The notes: generated from the letters alone by a model not told the origin. A DNA stretch of 64,000 bases from Janthinobacterium sp051380735 (GCF_051380735.1 NZ_JBNYXQ010000002.1:1-64000); one strand, 5' to 3'; counted from the stretch's first letter, positions 1 to 8,210 are shown. A program made the numbers and translations.

Positions 1-108
1 GGCGAACCGGGCGTCAAGACGATCTGGCTTGGTTTGAAGGATGTTCATGTGGCGGCGCAAACAATACGCACCCTACGTGAAATGGGGGCGCTCAACAGTT
101 GTGTATAA
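1..108 (+). CDS. IS4-family (Tn5-like) transposase, C-terminal fragment
   Basis: Frame 1 is open from the window edge to a TAA at 106-108 and gives 35 residues. They begin GEPGVKTIWLGLKDVH, which resembles the conserved C-terminal stretch of Tn5/IS50-like transposases (the dimerisation end of DDE transposases of the IS4 group). The catalytic DDE core lies to the left, outside the window. The gene probably continues intact there, because the reading frame enters the window without interruption. The family assignment rests on a short stretch, so the subgroup is uncertain. Confidence 0.65.
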   Translation, partial: GEPGVKTIWLGLKDVHVAAQTIRTLREMGALNSCV

Positions 109-115
109 CGAGGTG
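1..115 (+). mobile_element. Right end of a Tn5/IS4-type insertion sequence
   Basis: The first 108 bases encode the C-terminus of a transposase. Its stop codon lies inside a terminal sequence, AGTTGTGTATAACGAGGTG at 97-115, which shares the block TGTGTATAA with the Tn5 outside end (AGATGTGTATAAGAGACAG). In IS50 the transposase stop also overlaps the element end, so the layout fits. The tip is placed at about 115 by this alignment; the left part of the element is outside the window. Beyond 115 the DNA reads as ptuB on the minus strand, so the element appears to be inserted in that gene. Confidence 0.65.
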
Positions 116-575
116 GGTTTACACGCAAGACGCCGTTAAGGTTGAAGATCCGAATGGTTTCACTGGCCTTCCTTTTATCCGCGGGGCTCAATCCTTCCCG
201 CACTGCAACGCTGCCGTCGCTGACAAACAGAAAAAAATGTTCGGGGTCTTCCTCGTCAGGCTTGATCACATCGGCTGGATCATATAGAGACAATTTATCT
301 TTGTACTTTCCACAACTTGTCAGTTCATTGCATGATCCGAAAAGATTGCTCCATAAAAAAATGGTCTTTGGGTCGCGCCCCCTCTGGCGAAAATGCTCGA
401 TATGCCGCTCTTTACGAATGTTGCCTTCGCAATAGGCGCAGCGTTGATGTTGCATGTTGTCGAGTTTCTGCCAAATTTCTTTCCTATCGTCGGCAGTGAG
501 GTCGTTCCAGTTATTCGTACCGTGCCGGTACCTGGACAGGCAGTCTGGCGCCGGACCGCGATCCAACTTACGCAT
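45..575 (-). CDS. ptuB: Septu PtuB-like HNH endonuclease, 3' end replaced by an insertion sequence
   Basis: This is the nuclease partner of the ATPase gene at 568-2010. The N-terminal part carries a zinc-binding HNH fold: CAYC at residues 46-49, HIEHF at 58-62, Asn77 in LWSNLFG, and Cys82 and Cys88. This pattern matches the family annotated as the retron/Septu HNH effector PtuB. Start ATG at 575 overlaps the ptuA stop (ATGCGTAA), so the two genes are translationally coupled. Only about the first 153 residues look native: the sequence beyond LNGVLRVN is read from inside the insertion sequence and ends at a chance stop. At 176 residues it is shorter than I would expect for PtuB. Whether the truncated protein is active cannot be told from sequence. 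Confidence 0.75.
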   Translation of the reverse strand: MRKLDRGPAPDCLSRYRHGTNNWNDLTADDRKEIWQKLDNMQHQRCAYCEGNIRKERHIEHFRQRGRDPKTIFLWSNLFGSCNELTSCGKYKDKLSLYDPADVIKPDEEDPEHFFLFVSDGSVAVREGLSPADKRKASETIRIFNLNGVLRVNPPRYTQLLSAPISRRVRIVCAAT

Positions 576-2010
576 GGCCCGTCTCGCGCAGCGGCAATGT
601 GCGTTTGAAGGCTTGCAAACGGATCAGGCGGTCGCAATCGAGCATCTTCGGATGGTCAGAGCCAAAATGCGCATCCAGTTCTTTACGTAGTTCCTTGCCC
701 TCTGGTTCTTCATGCAAATTCTGCTGAATCAATGCCAGATAGCGACTGAGCTGCCGGGCCGGCTCGACATCGGGCACCGGATCGATACCCATCACATTGG
801 CCAGCACATCCGAGCTAGCCACGCCCATGGTTTGCCGGTCGACGGAGTTGACCACCATCCGTCTGCGTCCGCTGTCTTCGTCGGTTTCCCAATCGAGCCG
901 GCGTATGCACCTGGCATCAATACTGCTCAGTACCTGCGGGCTGTGCGTGGTGACGATGAACTGGATATTCGGAAAGGCCCGCTGCAAGTCGGGCAGCACG
1001 GTTTGCTGCCACTCGGGATGCAAGTGCATGTCAATTTCATCGATCATGACGATGCCATGCGTCAGCAAGGCCGCCTGGTCGCCATGGTGGGCATTGAGCT
1101 TGTAGCAGCGGTAGGCAATATCGCCAACCAGCGCCAGCATATTGCGTATACCGTCACTCAGCTGGTGTACCTTCAGCTTGCCCTGCTCCGCGTGTTCAAG
1201 CACCAGGTCGTCGTGTTCCGCGCTGTATTCCAGCGCATGCCAGCCCGTATGGGATTCCAGGATGGTGTCAATGGCTTGTTGCACTGCTCGGACGGGGGCG
1301 ACCAGATCGTCGGCGATAGCCGCATCGGGGCGAAGATTCTTTTCCAGATTACGAATCTGCGCATCGCGCAGGGATTTGAAGATGCGCGTATACCACTGGG
1401 CAAAATCCGTATAGCTTGACGAAGGTGCCAGACAATCGCGATAAGCCCAAGTGCGCGATAGCGATGCCTGGTCCAGTTTGTCAGCCTTGCCGGCCAGTTT
1501 CTTCTGGCTCCACAGCCGGCCCGTGCCGTAGTAACCGAGCATCGGTAAGTTGTCTGCTTTTACTTGGCCATTGGCGAATATACGATTTTCCAGATACTGT
1601 GCATATCCATACAGCTCTATTGCATCCGAAAATGCATTATTTTTTGTCTTGCTGTTTTTCTTGACGCTGTCACGGGCACGTTTGCCGTGCCATTCCAGAT
1701 CGGTATAAGCTTGACTCATCGGTTCAACCGTGCCATGCGATTCAATTACACAAGGCAAGCGCCATTCCATCTGGTGCGCCGCCAGTTTTTCGCGCAGCAC
1801 ATCGTCGATATGGATGCCGGTGGTATCGAGAGTGATGCTTGCCAGGTCGAATCCCGCAATATATGGCCACAAGGCAATTTTGATCGCGTCGAGCAAGGAC
1901 GATTTGCCCTGCCCGTTGCGCGCCACGATCACAGTCAGTTGACGATCAAACGAAAGATGCACATTTTCAAAGCAACGGAAATTCTGGATGGTGATCCGTT
2001 CGATTTTCAA
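568..2010 (-). CDS. ptuA: Septu PtuA-like AAA/ABC-type ATPase
   Basis: A 480-residue SMC/RecF-like ATPase. Walker A is ARNGQGKSS (residues 30-38), the signature region LSDGIRN lies near 284-290, Walker B is GIVMIDEID (319-327), and TTHSPQVLSS after it provides the H-loop. The middle region differs from RecF and fits the AAA_21 group. In Septu defence PtuA forms a complex with the HNH nuclease PtuB and senses phage infection; related pairs serve as effectors of retron Ec78. No reverse transcriptase or retron RNA lies upstream, where the min operon terminator sits at once, so this reads as a stand-alone Septu pair. A GGAG stands a few bases before the ATG at 2010. Confidence 0.75.
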   Translation of the reverse strand: MKIERITIQNFRCFENVHLSFDRQLTVIVARNGQGKSSLLDAIKIALWPYIAGFDLASITLDTTGIHIDDVLREKLAAHQMEWRLPCVIESHGTVEPMSQAYTDLEWHGKRARDSVKKNSKTKNNAFSDAIELYGYAQYLENRIFANGQVKADNLPMLGYYGTGRLWSQKKLAGKADKLDQASLSRTWAYRDCLAPSSSYTDFAQWYTRIFKSLRDAQIRNLEKNLRPDAAIADDLVAPVRAVQQAIDTILESHTGWHALEYSAEHDDLVLEHAEQGKLKVHQLSDGIRNMLALVGDIAYRCYKLNAHHGDQAALLTHGIVMIDEIDMHLHPEWQQTVLPDLQRAFPNIQFIVTTHSPQVLSSIDARCIRRLDWETDEDSGRRRMVVNSVDRQTMGVASSDVLANVMGIDPVPDVEPARQLSRYLALIQQNLHEEPEGKELRKELDAHFGSDHPKMLDCDRLIRLQAFKRTLPLRETGHA

Positions 2011-2055
2011 TGCGGCTCCAGTACAGCCAAGTGAATGGTGTCAGTGACAAAGCGA

Positions 2056-2082
2056 AAAGGGCTGACGAAACGTCAGCCCTTT
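2056..2082 (-). terminator. Hairpin at the end of the min operon
   Basis: A perfect 12-bp stem (AAAGGGCTGACG, loop AAA, CGTCAGCCCTTT) lies between the minE stop and the ptuA start. The U-run is short on either strand. It separates the min operon from the defence genes. Confidence 0.65.
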
Positions 2083-2128
2083 GATTATAGTATGTTTTTT
2101 AGCGGCGTCAGTACTTGCCGCCCGGTGC

Positions 2129-2380
2129 TTACGCGTCCGGCAATACCACGTTTACATCAAGCACTTCCAGATTGCCCTGGCGGTCCAGCGAGATCTTGAT
2201 GTCTTCGGCGTTGACCTTGGTGTACTTGGAAATGACTTCGATCAATTCCTTGTGCAGGGCCGGCAGGAAGTCGGGGCCGTCGCGGCCGGTGCGTTCGCGA
2301 GCGATGATGATCTGCAGGCGTTCCTTGGCCGCGCTGGCCGTCTTGGGCTTGGGAGGAAACAGGAAAGAAAGCAGCGCCAT
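2129..2380 (-). CDS. minE: Cell division topological specificity factor MinE
   Basis: An 83-residue protein beginning MALLSFLFPP. MinE stimulates the MinD ATPase and drives the pole-to-pole oscillation that confines division to mid-cell. The short N-terminal membrane-targeting stretch is followed by the MinD-contact segment (AKERLQIIIARER, residues 18-30) and the dimeric C-terminal domain with LEVLDVNVVLPD at the end. Length and order match the family. ATG at 2380 follows the minD stop (2382-2384) with only one base between, so it is co-translated with minD. A longer frame running upstream through minD is an out-of-frame shadow. Confidence 0.95.
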   Translation of the reverse strand: MALLSFLFPPKPKTASAAKERLQIIIARERTGRDGPDFLPALHKELIEVISKYTKVNAEDIKISLDRQGNLEVLDVNVVLPDA

Positions 2381-2381
2381 A

Positions 2382-3197
2382 TCACTTCGTCCCGAAAATA
2401 CGCTTGAGCAAACCAGGCTTTTCATAATTGGTAAAGCGCAGCGGCACTTCTTCGCCGAGGAAGCGCGAGACCACGTCTTCGTAGGCTTGCGCCACGTCGG
2501 TGCCCTTGAAGTGAATCGCCGGGTTGCCCTGGTTCGAGGCAGCCAGCACCTGTTCCGATTCCGGAATGATGCCCACCAGCGGGATGCGCAGGATTTCCTG
2601 CACGTCCTGGTAGGACAGCATTTCTTCCGACTCCACCCGTTTTGGCGCATAGCGGGTAATCAGCAAATGCTCCTTGACCGGCTCGCCGCCGGTCTGCGCG
2701 CGGCGCGACTTGGCTTGCAGGATACCCAGGATGCGGTCCGAATCGCGCACCGACGATACTTCAGGGTTGGTGACGATAATGGCTTCATCGGCGAACGTGA
2801 GCGCCATCAGCGCACCATGTTCGATGCCGGCCGGCGAATCACAGATAATGAATTCGAAGCCCATGTTGATCAGGTCATTCAGCACGCGTTCCACGCCTTC
2901 TTCGCTCAGCGCGTCCTTGTCGCGCGTTTGCGAGGCCGGCAGGATGAACAGGTTGTCGCAGTGCTTGTCCTTGATCAAAGCCTGGTTCAGGGTCGCTTCT
3001 TTATTGATCACATTGATCAGGTCATAGACCACGCGGCGCTCGCAACCCATGATCAGGTCGAGATTGCGCAGGCCCACGTCGAAGTCGAGCACGGCTGTCT
3101 TGTGGCCGCGCAGGGCCAGGCCAGTGGAAAAACTGGCGCTGGAGGTGGTTTTACCGACACCGCCCTTGCCGGACGTCACAACAATAATTCTTGCCAC
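2382..3197 (-). CDS. minD: Septum site-determining ATPase MinD
   Basis: A 271-residue ParA/MinD-type ATPase. It has the deviant Walker A motif KGGVGKTT (residues 10-17) just after the start, an IICDSPAG switch II/Walker B region, and a C-terminal amphipathic helix (KPGLLKRIFG) that binds the membrane in the ATP state. MinD recruits MinC to inhibit FtsZ polymerisation near the poles and is released by MinE. It sits in the standard order minC-minD-minE on the minus strand, 38 bp after minC. Confidence 0.97.
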   Translation of the reverse strand: MARIIVVTSGKGGVGKTTSSASFSTGLALRGHKTAVLDFDVGLRNLDLIMGCERRVVYDLINVINKEATLNQALIKDKHCDNLFILPASQTRDKDALSEEGVERVLNDLINMGFEFIICDSPAGIEHGALMALTFADEAIIVTNPEVSSVRDSDRILGILQAKSRRAQTGGEPVKEHLLITRYAPKRVESEEMLSYQDVQEILRIPLVGIIPESEQVLAASNQGNPAIHFKGTDVAQAYEDVVSRFLGEEVPLRFTNYEKPGLLKRIFGTK

Positions 3198-3235
3198 AAA
3201 TAATCCTTTTCAGATGTCTCTTTGAGTTGTGCAGT

Positions 3236-3979
3236 TCAAGAGCGGTTGACGGGGGTGACCGGTTTCATGGAGTGTATCTCGATTCTGTCGCCAGCCAGGC
3301 GAATTTGCGCCGGTCCACCCTTCATTTCCGGCGTAAAACCGTCCTCGAAGGTGCGGTAGACGCCGGCGATCGACACCAGTTCCGGCTCCATCGCCAGCGC
3401 GAAGATGCGCGCCAGCGGATTGCCGGAGGCGCCGGCCAGCGCGCGTCCGTACAGCGAAGAATATACATGGATGCTACCGTCGGCGATGATCTCGGCGCCA
3501 TTGTTGACGACCGCCGTGATGATCAGGTCGCAGCCGCGTGCGTAGATGCGCTGGCCGGCGCGCACCGGCGTGTCGATCACCATCACCTGCGCTTCGGCGC
3601 CGGACTCGGCGGCAATGGTCGGGCCATCCTTGGCTGGTGCATCGTCGCGCGTCTTGCCGCTGTCCAGGCTCAGGCCCTGCGCCAGGATGGCGTCGTGCAT
3701 CGCGGGCGCGGCATTGCGCACGGCAACCGCGTTCAGACGGTATTTTTTCAGCAAGGCCACCAGCGCGCCCCAGTCGACCGCAGTGTCGCCGGGCGCCAGG
3801 TCGGCCACGTCGAGCACCGCCAGGTCGTCCTCGAAAAAGTCGGCCACTCCGCCCGTCATGTCGTGCAGCGCCGCATCGAGCGCCTGCGTATCTGCGCCAT
3901 GCACGATGGCCGAGACGGCAACGACAGTGGAAATCTTGATTTCAATCGGCTTCTGCGGCAGGCTTTTGGACATAAACAT
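3236..3979 (-). CDS. minC: Septum site-determining protein MinC
   Basis: A 247-residue FtsZ inhibitor and first gene of the min operon. The N-terminal half (PIEIKISTVVAVSAIVHGAD onward) is the FtsZ-binding domain. An alanine- and aspartate-rich linker follows, then the C-terminal beta-helix (VRAGQRIYARGCDLI, then VNNGAEIIADGSIHVY) that dimerises and binds MinD. ATG at 3979 gives MFMSKSLPQ; an alternative ATG two codons on gives MSKSLPQ, and neither has a strong Shine-Dalgarno. The 249-bp upstream spacer holds a GCAGTA/TACTGC inverted repeat (4033-4058) of unknown role. Confidence 0.93.
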   Translation of the reverse strand: MFMSKSLPQKPIEIKISTVVAVSAIVHGADTQALDAALHDMTGGVADFFEDDLAVLDVADLAPGDTAVDWGALVALLKKYRLNAVAVRNAAPAMHDAILAQGLSLDSGKTRDDAPAKDGPTIAAESGAEAQVMVIDTPVRAGQRIYARGCDLIITAVVNNGAEIIADGSIHVYSSLYGRALAGASGNPLARIFALAMEPELVSIAGVYRTFEDGFTPEMKGGPAQIRLAGDRIEIHSMKPVTPVNRS

Positions 3980-4127
3980 TGTTCAGAGTGAAACTGCGGG
4001 AGGCCACGTGCTTGATCGATTCACATGGAAAGCAGTAAATTTCTTGCATTCTACTGCAAAAAAAACGGCCTTAGGGGCTGCACGGATGCTATTCCGTAGA
4101 GCAACATGTGCTGGGTGCCAAAAAATC

Positions 4128-4161
4128 AGGGCGACGCCCGGAAAACCCGTGGCGTCGCCCT
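4128..4161 (-). terminator. Rho-independent terminator of metE
   Basis: An 11-bp perfect stem (AGGGCGACGCC at 4128-4138, GGCGTCGCCCT at 4151-4161) around a 12-base loop. On the minus strand it is followed by a six-U tract. It lies about 70 bp past the metE stop. Confidence 0.85.
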
Positions 4162-4228
4162 GGAAGCAGCCGTGCATGCGGCCCAGTGATGTTTGCTCAG
4201 CGCCAGCGCCTGGTTTCCCGTGTCTTGT

Positions 4229-6589
4229 TTAATTGCTGACGGCTGAAACTTGCTGCCGCGATGATCCGGCGCGCATCTGCCTGGCTGCCTCCACCATATT
4301 GGCCAGGGCCGCTTCGGTTTCCTGCCAACCACGCGTTTTCAGGCCGCAATCGGGGTTCACCCACAGATTGGCTGGCGGAATTACCGCGCTGGCTTTTTGC
4401 AGCAGGCGCACCATTTCGCCGGTCGACGGGATGCGCGGCGAGTGGATGTCGTACACGCCGGGGCCGATCTCGTTCGGATACCGGAACTGGCCAAAGCCGG
4501 TCAGCAATTCCATGTCCGAGCGGCTCGTTTCAATGGTGATCACGTCGGCATCCATGGCGGCGATCTGCGGCAGGATGTCGTTAAATTGCGCATAGCACAT
4601 ATGGGTATGGATCTGCGTGCTGTCGCCCACGCTTGAGGCCGAGATGCGAAACGCGCGCGTGGCCCAGTCGAGATAGGCATCCCACTGGCTGCGGCGCAGC
4701 GGCAAGCCTTCGCGGATGGCCGGCTCGTCGATCTGGATAATGCCGATGCCGGCCGCCTCCAGGTCGGCTACTTCATCGCGGATGGCCAGCGCGATCTGCA
4801 GCGCGGTGCGGGCGCGCGGCTGGTCGTCGCGTACAAACGACCATTGCAGGATGGTGACCGGGCCGGTCAGCATGCCTTTCATCGGTTTGGCGGTCAGGCT
4901 TTGCGCATGCACCGTCCAGGCCACCGTCATGGCGGCAGGGCGCTGCACGTCGCCATAGATGACGGGCGGCTTGACGCAGCGCGAACCGTACGATTGCACC
5001 CAGCCGTAACGAGTAAACAAGAAGCCGTCGAGCTGCTCGCCAAAGTATTCCACCATGTCATTGCGTTCGGCTTCGCCGTGCACCAGCACGTCCAGCCCCA
5101 GCACTTCCTGGCGGCTGACGGCGTGGGCGATCTCGGCGCGCATGCTGCTTTCATAGTCGGTGGCCGCCAGTTCGCCGCGCTTGAAGCTGGCACGGGCGGC
5201 GCGGATGGCGCTCGTTTGCGGGAAGGAACCGATGGTAGTGGTGGGAAAGTCGGGCAACTGGAATCGCGCGCGCTGCAGCGCCTGGCGCAGCGCAAAGCCA
5301 GAGTCGCGCCGGTCAGCGCTTGGCGATAATTGCTGCAGGCGCTGCGCCACTGTTGGGCGGTGCACGCGCTCGCTGGTGCGGCGGCCGGCCAGGGCCAGGC
5401 GCGAGACGGCCAGCGCGGCGCTGTCGCCATGGCCTGACAGCACATCTTTCAACACCGCCACTTCCACCAGTTTTTCGGTGGCAAACGCCAGCCATGATTT
5501 GAGCTCGGGTTCCAGATCCGTTTCTTGCGCCAGAGTAAATGGCGTATGCAACAGCGAACACGATGGCGCCAGCCACAGCTTGCCGCCGCGCTTTTCAAGC
5601 AGTGGCTGCAGCACGGCGATGGCGGCATCGAGATCGGTACGCCAGATATTGCGGCCATCGACAATGCCGATCGACAGCACTTTATGGGCCGGCAGCCAGT
5701 CGGTCACGCTGATCAGCTCATGCGGCGCGCGGATGCCGTCCACGTGCAGGCCGGCCACCGGCAGGCGGCAGGCCAGGCTGAGGTTTTCTTCCAGTGGTGA
5801 AAAATAGGTTGCCAGCAAAATATTTACGCCCACCTGATTCAACTGCCAATAGGTGCTTTCAAACGCGCTGCGCCAGGCGTTGGGCAAGTCCAGGCCCAGG
5901 ACAGGTTCGTCGACCTGCACCCAGCTGACACCTTGCTGCTTCAGGCGTTCGAGCACGGCGCCATAGACCGGCAGCAATTGTTCCAGCAGGGCCAGGCGGT
6001 TGAAACCGGCGGTTTTTTCCTTGCCCAGCCATAAAAAGGTCAACGGGCCGATCAGCACCGCTTTCACCGGGTAGCCCAGGGCTTGTGCTTCTGCCACTTC
6101 CTGGAACAGGCGATCGCACGCCAGCGAAAACTGTGTAGCTGGTGAAAATTCCGGCACCAGGTAGTGATAATTGGTATCGAACCATTTCGTCATTTCCAGC
6201 GCATAATTGCTCGCGTCAGGTGCGGTATCGGCATGGCCGTGACTGCAGCCGGCAGGTTCTGCATGTCCGGCATGGTGGTCTGCGCCGCGCGCCATCTTGA
6301 AATAGCGCGACAGTGGCGACTGTTGCTGGTCGAACTGGAAGCGGGCCGGCTCGCAGCCCAGCAGTTGTATATGGTTGGCGACCTGGTCATAAAAGGCGAA
6401 ATCGCCCACGGTCACATAGTCGAGACCGGCTTCGCGCTGCAAGGCCCAGTGGCGTGCGCGCAGTTGCTTGCCGGTGTCTTCCAGCGCGGCCTCCGACACC
6501 ACGCCACGCCAGTGGCCTTCCAGCGCAAATTTCAGTTCACGCTGGGCGCCGATACGGGGAAAACCAAGAATATGTGAGCAGATCGTCAT
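4229..6589 (-). CDS. metE: Cobalamin-independent methionine synthase MetE
   Basis: A 786-residue enzyme that transfers the methyl group of 5-methyltetrahydropteroyl-tri-L-glutamate to homocysteine. Both barrels are present. The zinc and substrate residues of the C-terminal barrel can be seen in THMCYAQF and NPDCGLKTRGW, and TTTIGSFPQT marks the start of that barrel. It is about 30 residues longer than the E. coli enzyme. The extra length is a His-rich insertion at residues ~101-128, with five His and one Cys, before the conserved EMTKWFDTNYHY. It diverges from metR and a MetR-type site lies between them, so activation by MetR with homocysteine is likely. Confidence 0.96.
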   Translation of the reverse strand: MTICSHILGFPRIGAQRELKFALEGHWRGVVSEAALEDTGKQLRARHWALQREAGLDYVTVGDFAFYDQVANHIQLLGCEPARFQFDQQQSPLSRYFKMARGADHHAGHAEPAGCSHGHADTAPDASNYALEMTKWFDTNYHYLVPEFSPATQFSLACDRLFQEVAEAQALGYPVKAVLIGPLTFLWLGKEKTAGFNRLALLEQLLPVYGAVLERLKQQGVSWVQVDEPVLGLDLPNAWRSAFESTYWQLNQVGVNILLATYFSPLEENLSLACRLPVAGLHVDGIRAPHELISVTDWLPAHKVLSIGIVDGRNIWRTDLDAAIAVLQPLLEKRGGKLWLAPSCSLLHTPFTLAQETDLEPELKSWLAFATEKLVEVAVLKDVLSGHGDSAALAVSRLALAGRRTSERVHRPTVAQRLQQLSPSADRRDSGFALRQALQRARFQLPDFPTTTIGSFPQTSAIRAARASFKRGELAATDYESSMRAEIAHAVSRQEVLGLDVLVHGEAERNDMVEYFGEQLDGFLFTRYGWVQSYGSRCVKPPVIYGDVQRPAAMTVAWTVHAQSLTAKPMKGMLTGPVTILQWSFVRDDQPRARTALQIALAIRDEVADLEAAGIGIIQIDEPAIREGLPLRRSQWDAYLDWATRAFRISASSVGDSTQIHTHMCYAQFNDILPQIAAMDADVITIETSRSDMELLTGFGQFRYPNEIGPGVYDIHSPRIPSTGEMVRLLQKASAVIPPANLWVNPDCGLKTRGWQETEAALANMVEAARQMRAGSSRQQVSAVSN

Positions 6590-6673
6590 GATGTCATCGA
6601 GATTTAATGTTGATAGGCTAGAGTGTGCGGCAATCTGTTCTATAATAAAAACGAAACTTTTTACCGATTAGCA

Positions 6674-6686
6674 TGAAAAAAATTCA
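6674..6686. promoter_or_regulatory. MetR-box-like operator between metE and metR
   Basis: TGAAAAAAATTCA matches the enterobacterial MetR consensus half-sites TGAA-N5-TTCA exactly. It ends 15 bp before the metR ATG and 85 bp before the metE start. This position suits autorepression of metR and activation of metE. The central bases are all A rather than carrying the consensus T. Confidence 0.6.
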
Positions 6687-6701
6687 CCATAGTAAGGGCC
6701 C

Positions 6702-7610
6702 ATGTTGGAAATTCGCCATTTGCGCACCCTGAGCGCCTTGCGCTCGTCCGGCAGCCTGGTGCGCGCGGCACAATTGCTGAACCTGACGCAGTCGGCGCTG
6801 TCGCACCAGATCCGCCTGCTGGAGGATCGCTACCAGGCGCCGCTGTTCGAACGCAAGTCGGTGCCGATCGCATTTACGGCCACCGGCAGCCGTTTGCTGG
6901 AACTTGCCGACAAGCTGCTGCCCGAGATCGAACTGGCCGAGCGCGACGTGGCGCGCCTGTCGCAGGGCGATACGGGCCAGTTGCGCGTGGCGCTCGAATG
7001 CCATACCTGCTTCGACTGGCTGATGCCGGTAATGGATGCGTTTCGCCAGCGCTGGCCGGAAGTGGAGATCGACCTGGTGTCGGGCTTTCACAGCGAGCCG
7101 GCCGAGCTGCTGCGCTCGGGGGAGGCCGATCTGGTGATCGGTTCGCCGTATGGCCCTGACTTCACGGTGTTTCCGCTGTTCCGCTTTGAAATACTGGTGG
7201 TGATGGCGCAAAAGCACCGGCTGCAGGCGCAGCGCCGGTTGGCGGCGTCTGACTTCACGGGCGAGACCCTGATTACCTACCCGGTGCCGGAAGAGCGCAT
7301 CGACCTGATCCGCGAAGTGTTGCGCCCGAACGGCATCGCCTTCGAGCGCCGTACGGCCGAGCTGACGGTGGCGGTGCTGCAACTGGTGGCCAGCCGGCGC
7401 GGCATCGCCGCTCTTCCGAACTGGGCCATCAAGAACTACGTCGACTACGATTATGTGGTGGCGCGGCCGGTCGGCGAGCACGGCTTGTGGAGCGACCTGT
7501 TTGTTTCCGTGCCACCCGCGCTGGAGGACAAGGCCTATGTGCGAGACTTTGTCAGCGTGATACGTGAACAGTGTGCGGCCTCGCTGGACGGTATCAAGTT
7601 GCTGTCCTGA
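6702..7610 (+). CDS. metR: LysR-type regulator MetR
   Basis: A 302-residue LysR-type protein. The N-terminal winged helix-turn-helix spans about residues 1-60 (MLEIRHLRTLSALRSSGSL, then LTQSALSHQIRLLEDR), and the effector domain follows with ALECHTCFDWLMPVMD near residue 100, characteristic of MetR. MetR activates metE (and often metA, metF or glyA) with homocysteine as co-effector. Divergent pairing with metE and the operator between them support the assignment over other LysR proteins. No further methionine gene is adjacent; the next gene is a phasin. Confidence 0.92.
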   Translation: MLEIRHLRTLSALRSSGSLVRAAQLLNLTQSALSHQIRLLEDRYQAPLFERKSVPIAFTATGSRLLELADKLLPEIELAERDVARLSQGDTGQLRVALECHTCFDWLMPVMDAFRQRWPEVEIDLVSGFHSEPAELLRSGEADLVIGSPYGPDFTVFPLFRFEILVVMAQKHRLQAQRRLAASDFTGETLITYPVPEERIDLIREVLRPNGIAFERRTAELTVAVLQLVASRRGIAALPNWAIKNYVDYDYVVARPVGEHGLWSDLFVSVPPALEDKAYVRDFVSVIREQCAASLDGIKLLS

Positions 7611-7736
7611 TGATCGTTCACTTGGAAACAATCCAACAGAGAGCTTGAGCGAGATCAAGGGATTGCAAGGCAGCGCCGCTTAAAGTTGAGTACTGTGCGG
7701 CGCAACATGCGCTGCTGTCATTTGAGGAGGTATGCA

Positions 7737-8210
7737 ATGTTTTCATATTCCGAACAGCTATCCCAGGCCGCCAAGGCAATCTGCACCACCCAACTGAGCA
7801 GTGCCCAGGCTGTGACCGAAACGGCGTATCAAGGCGGCGCCCGGCTGATCGAACTGCAGCTCGATGCAGCCCGCTCGGCACTCGCTGCCAGCACCGTAGC
7901 GGCGCAGCAATTGCTGTCCGCACGCGATCCGAAGCCGCTGTTGCAACTGTCGCGTACGCAGTCGCAACTGGCCATGGAACGCATCGGTTCCTATGGTCGC
8001 CAGGCAAAGGAAGTTACTCAGGAAAACCAGGAAAATTTCACCGCTGTGACAAAGGGTGAGTTTGCTGCATCGCGTCAAAAATTTGGTGAATTGCTGCATG
8101 CGCTGAAGGAGACTCCGTTCCCGCTAATAAATCCGTTCAATAATTTTCTAAAAAGCCCTTTCGGTGCTGCCGATGAAGGGTATGATAAAAACACGCGTCC
8201 TGATCATTGA
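7737..8210 (+). CDS. phaP: Phasin (PHA granule-associated protein)
   Basis: A 157-residue helical protein beginning MFSYSEQLSQAAKAI. Phasins coat polyhydroxyalkanoate granules and control their size and number. Long amphipathic, Ala/Gln-rich helices without membrane spans, plus the stretch NPFNNFLKSPFG near the C-terminus, fit the phasin family. The ATG at 7737 is chosen over an upstream in-frame ATG because GAGGAGG stands 6 bases before it. It is followed by phaA and phaB, which supports the function. An imperfect palindrome 22-40 bp upstream (7697-7715) could be a PhaR operator. Confidence 0.88.
   Translation: MFSYSEQLSQAAKAICTTQLSSAQAVTETAYQGGARLIELQLDAARSALAASTVAAQQLLSARDPKPLLQLSRTQSQLAMERIGSYGRQAKEVTQENQENFTAVTKGEFAASRQKFGELLHALKETPFPLINPFNNFLKSPFGAADEGYDKNTRPDH

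Noticed and set aside
1..48. Minus-strand frame starting MNILQTKPDRLDARFA overlapping the ptuB stop (ATGA)
   Set aside because: It lies antisense inside the transposase C-terminus, so it is a product of the insertion sequence rather than a downstream gene of the defence operon.
4033..4058. GCAGTA/TACTGC inverted repeat before minC
   Set aside because: The arms are short, no terminator U-run follows on either strand, and no known operator matches. I could not assign a role.
6641..6646. TATAAT hexamer before metR as a -10 element
   Set aside because: No -35 element at suitable spacing on the plus strand; the best TTGATA is 25 bp away.
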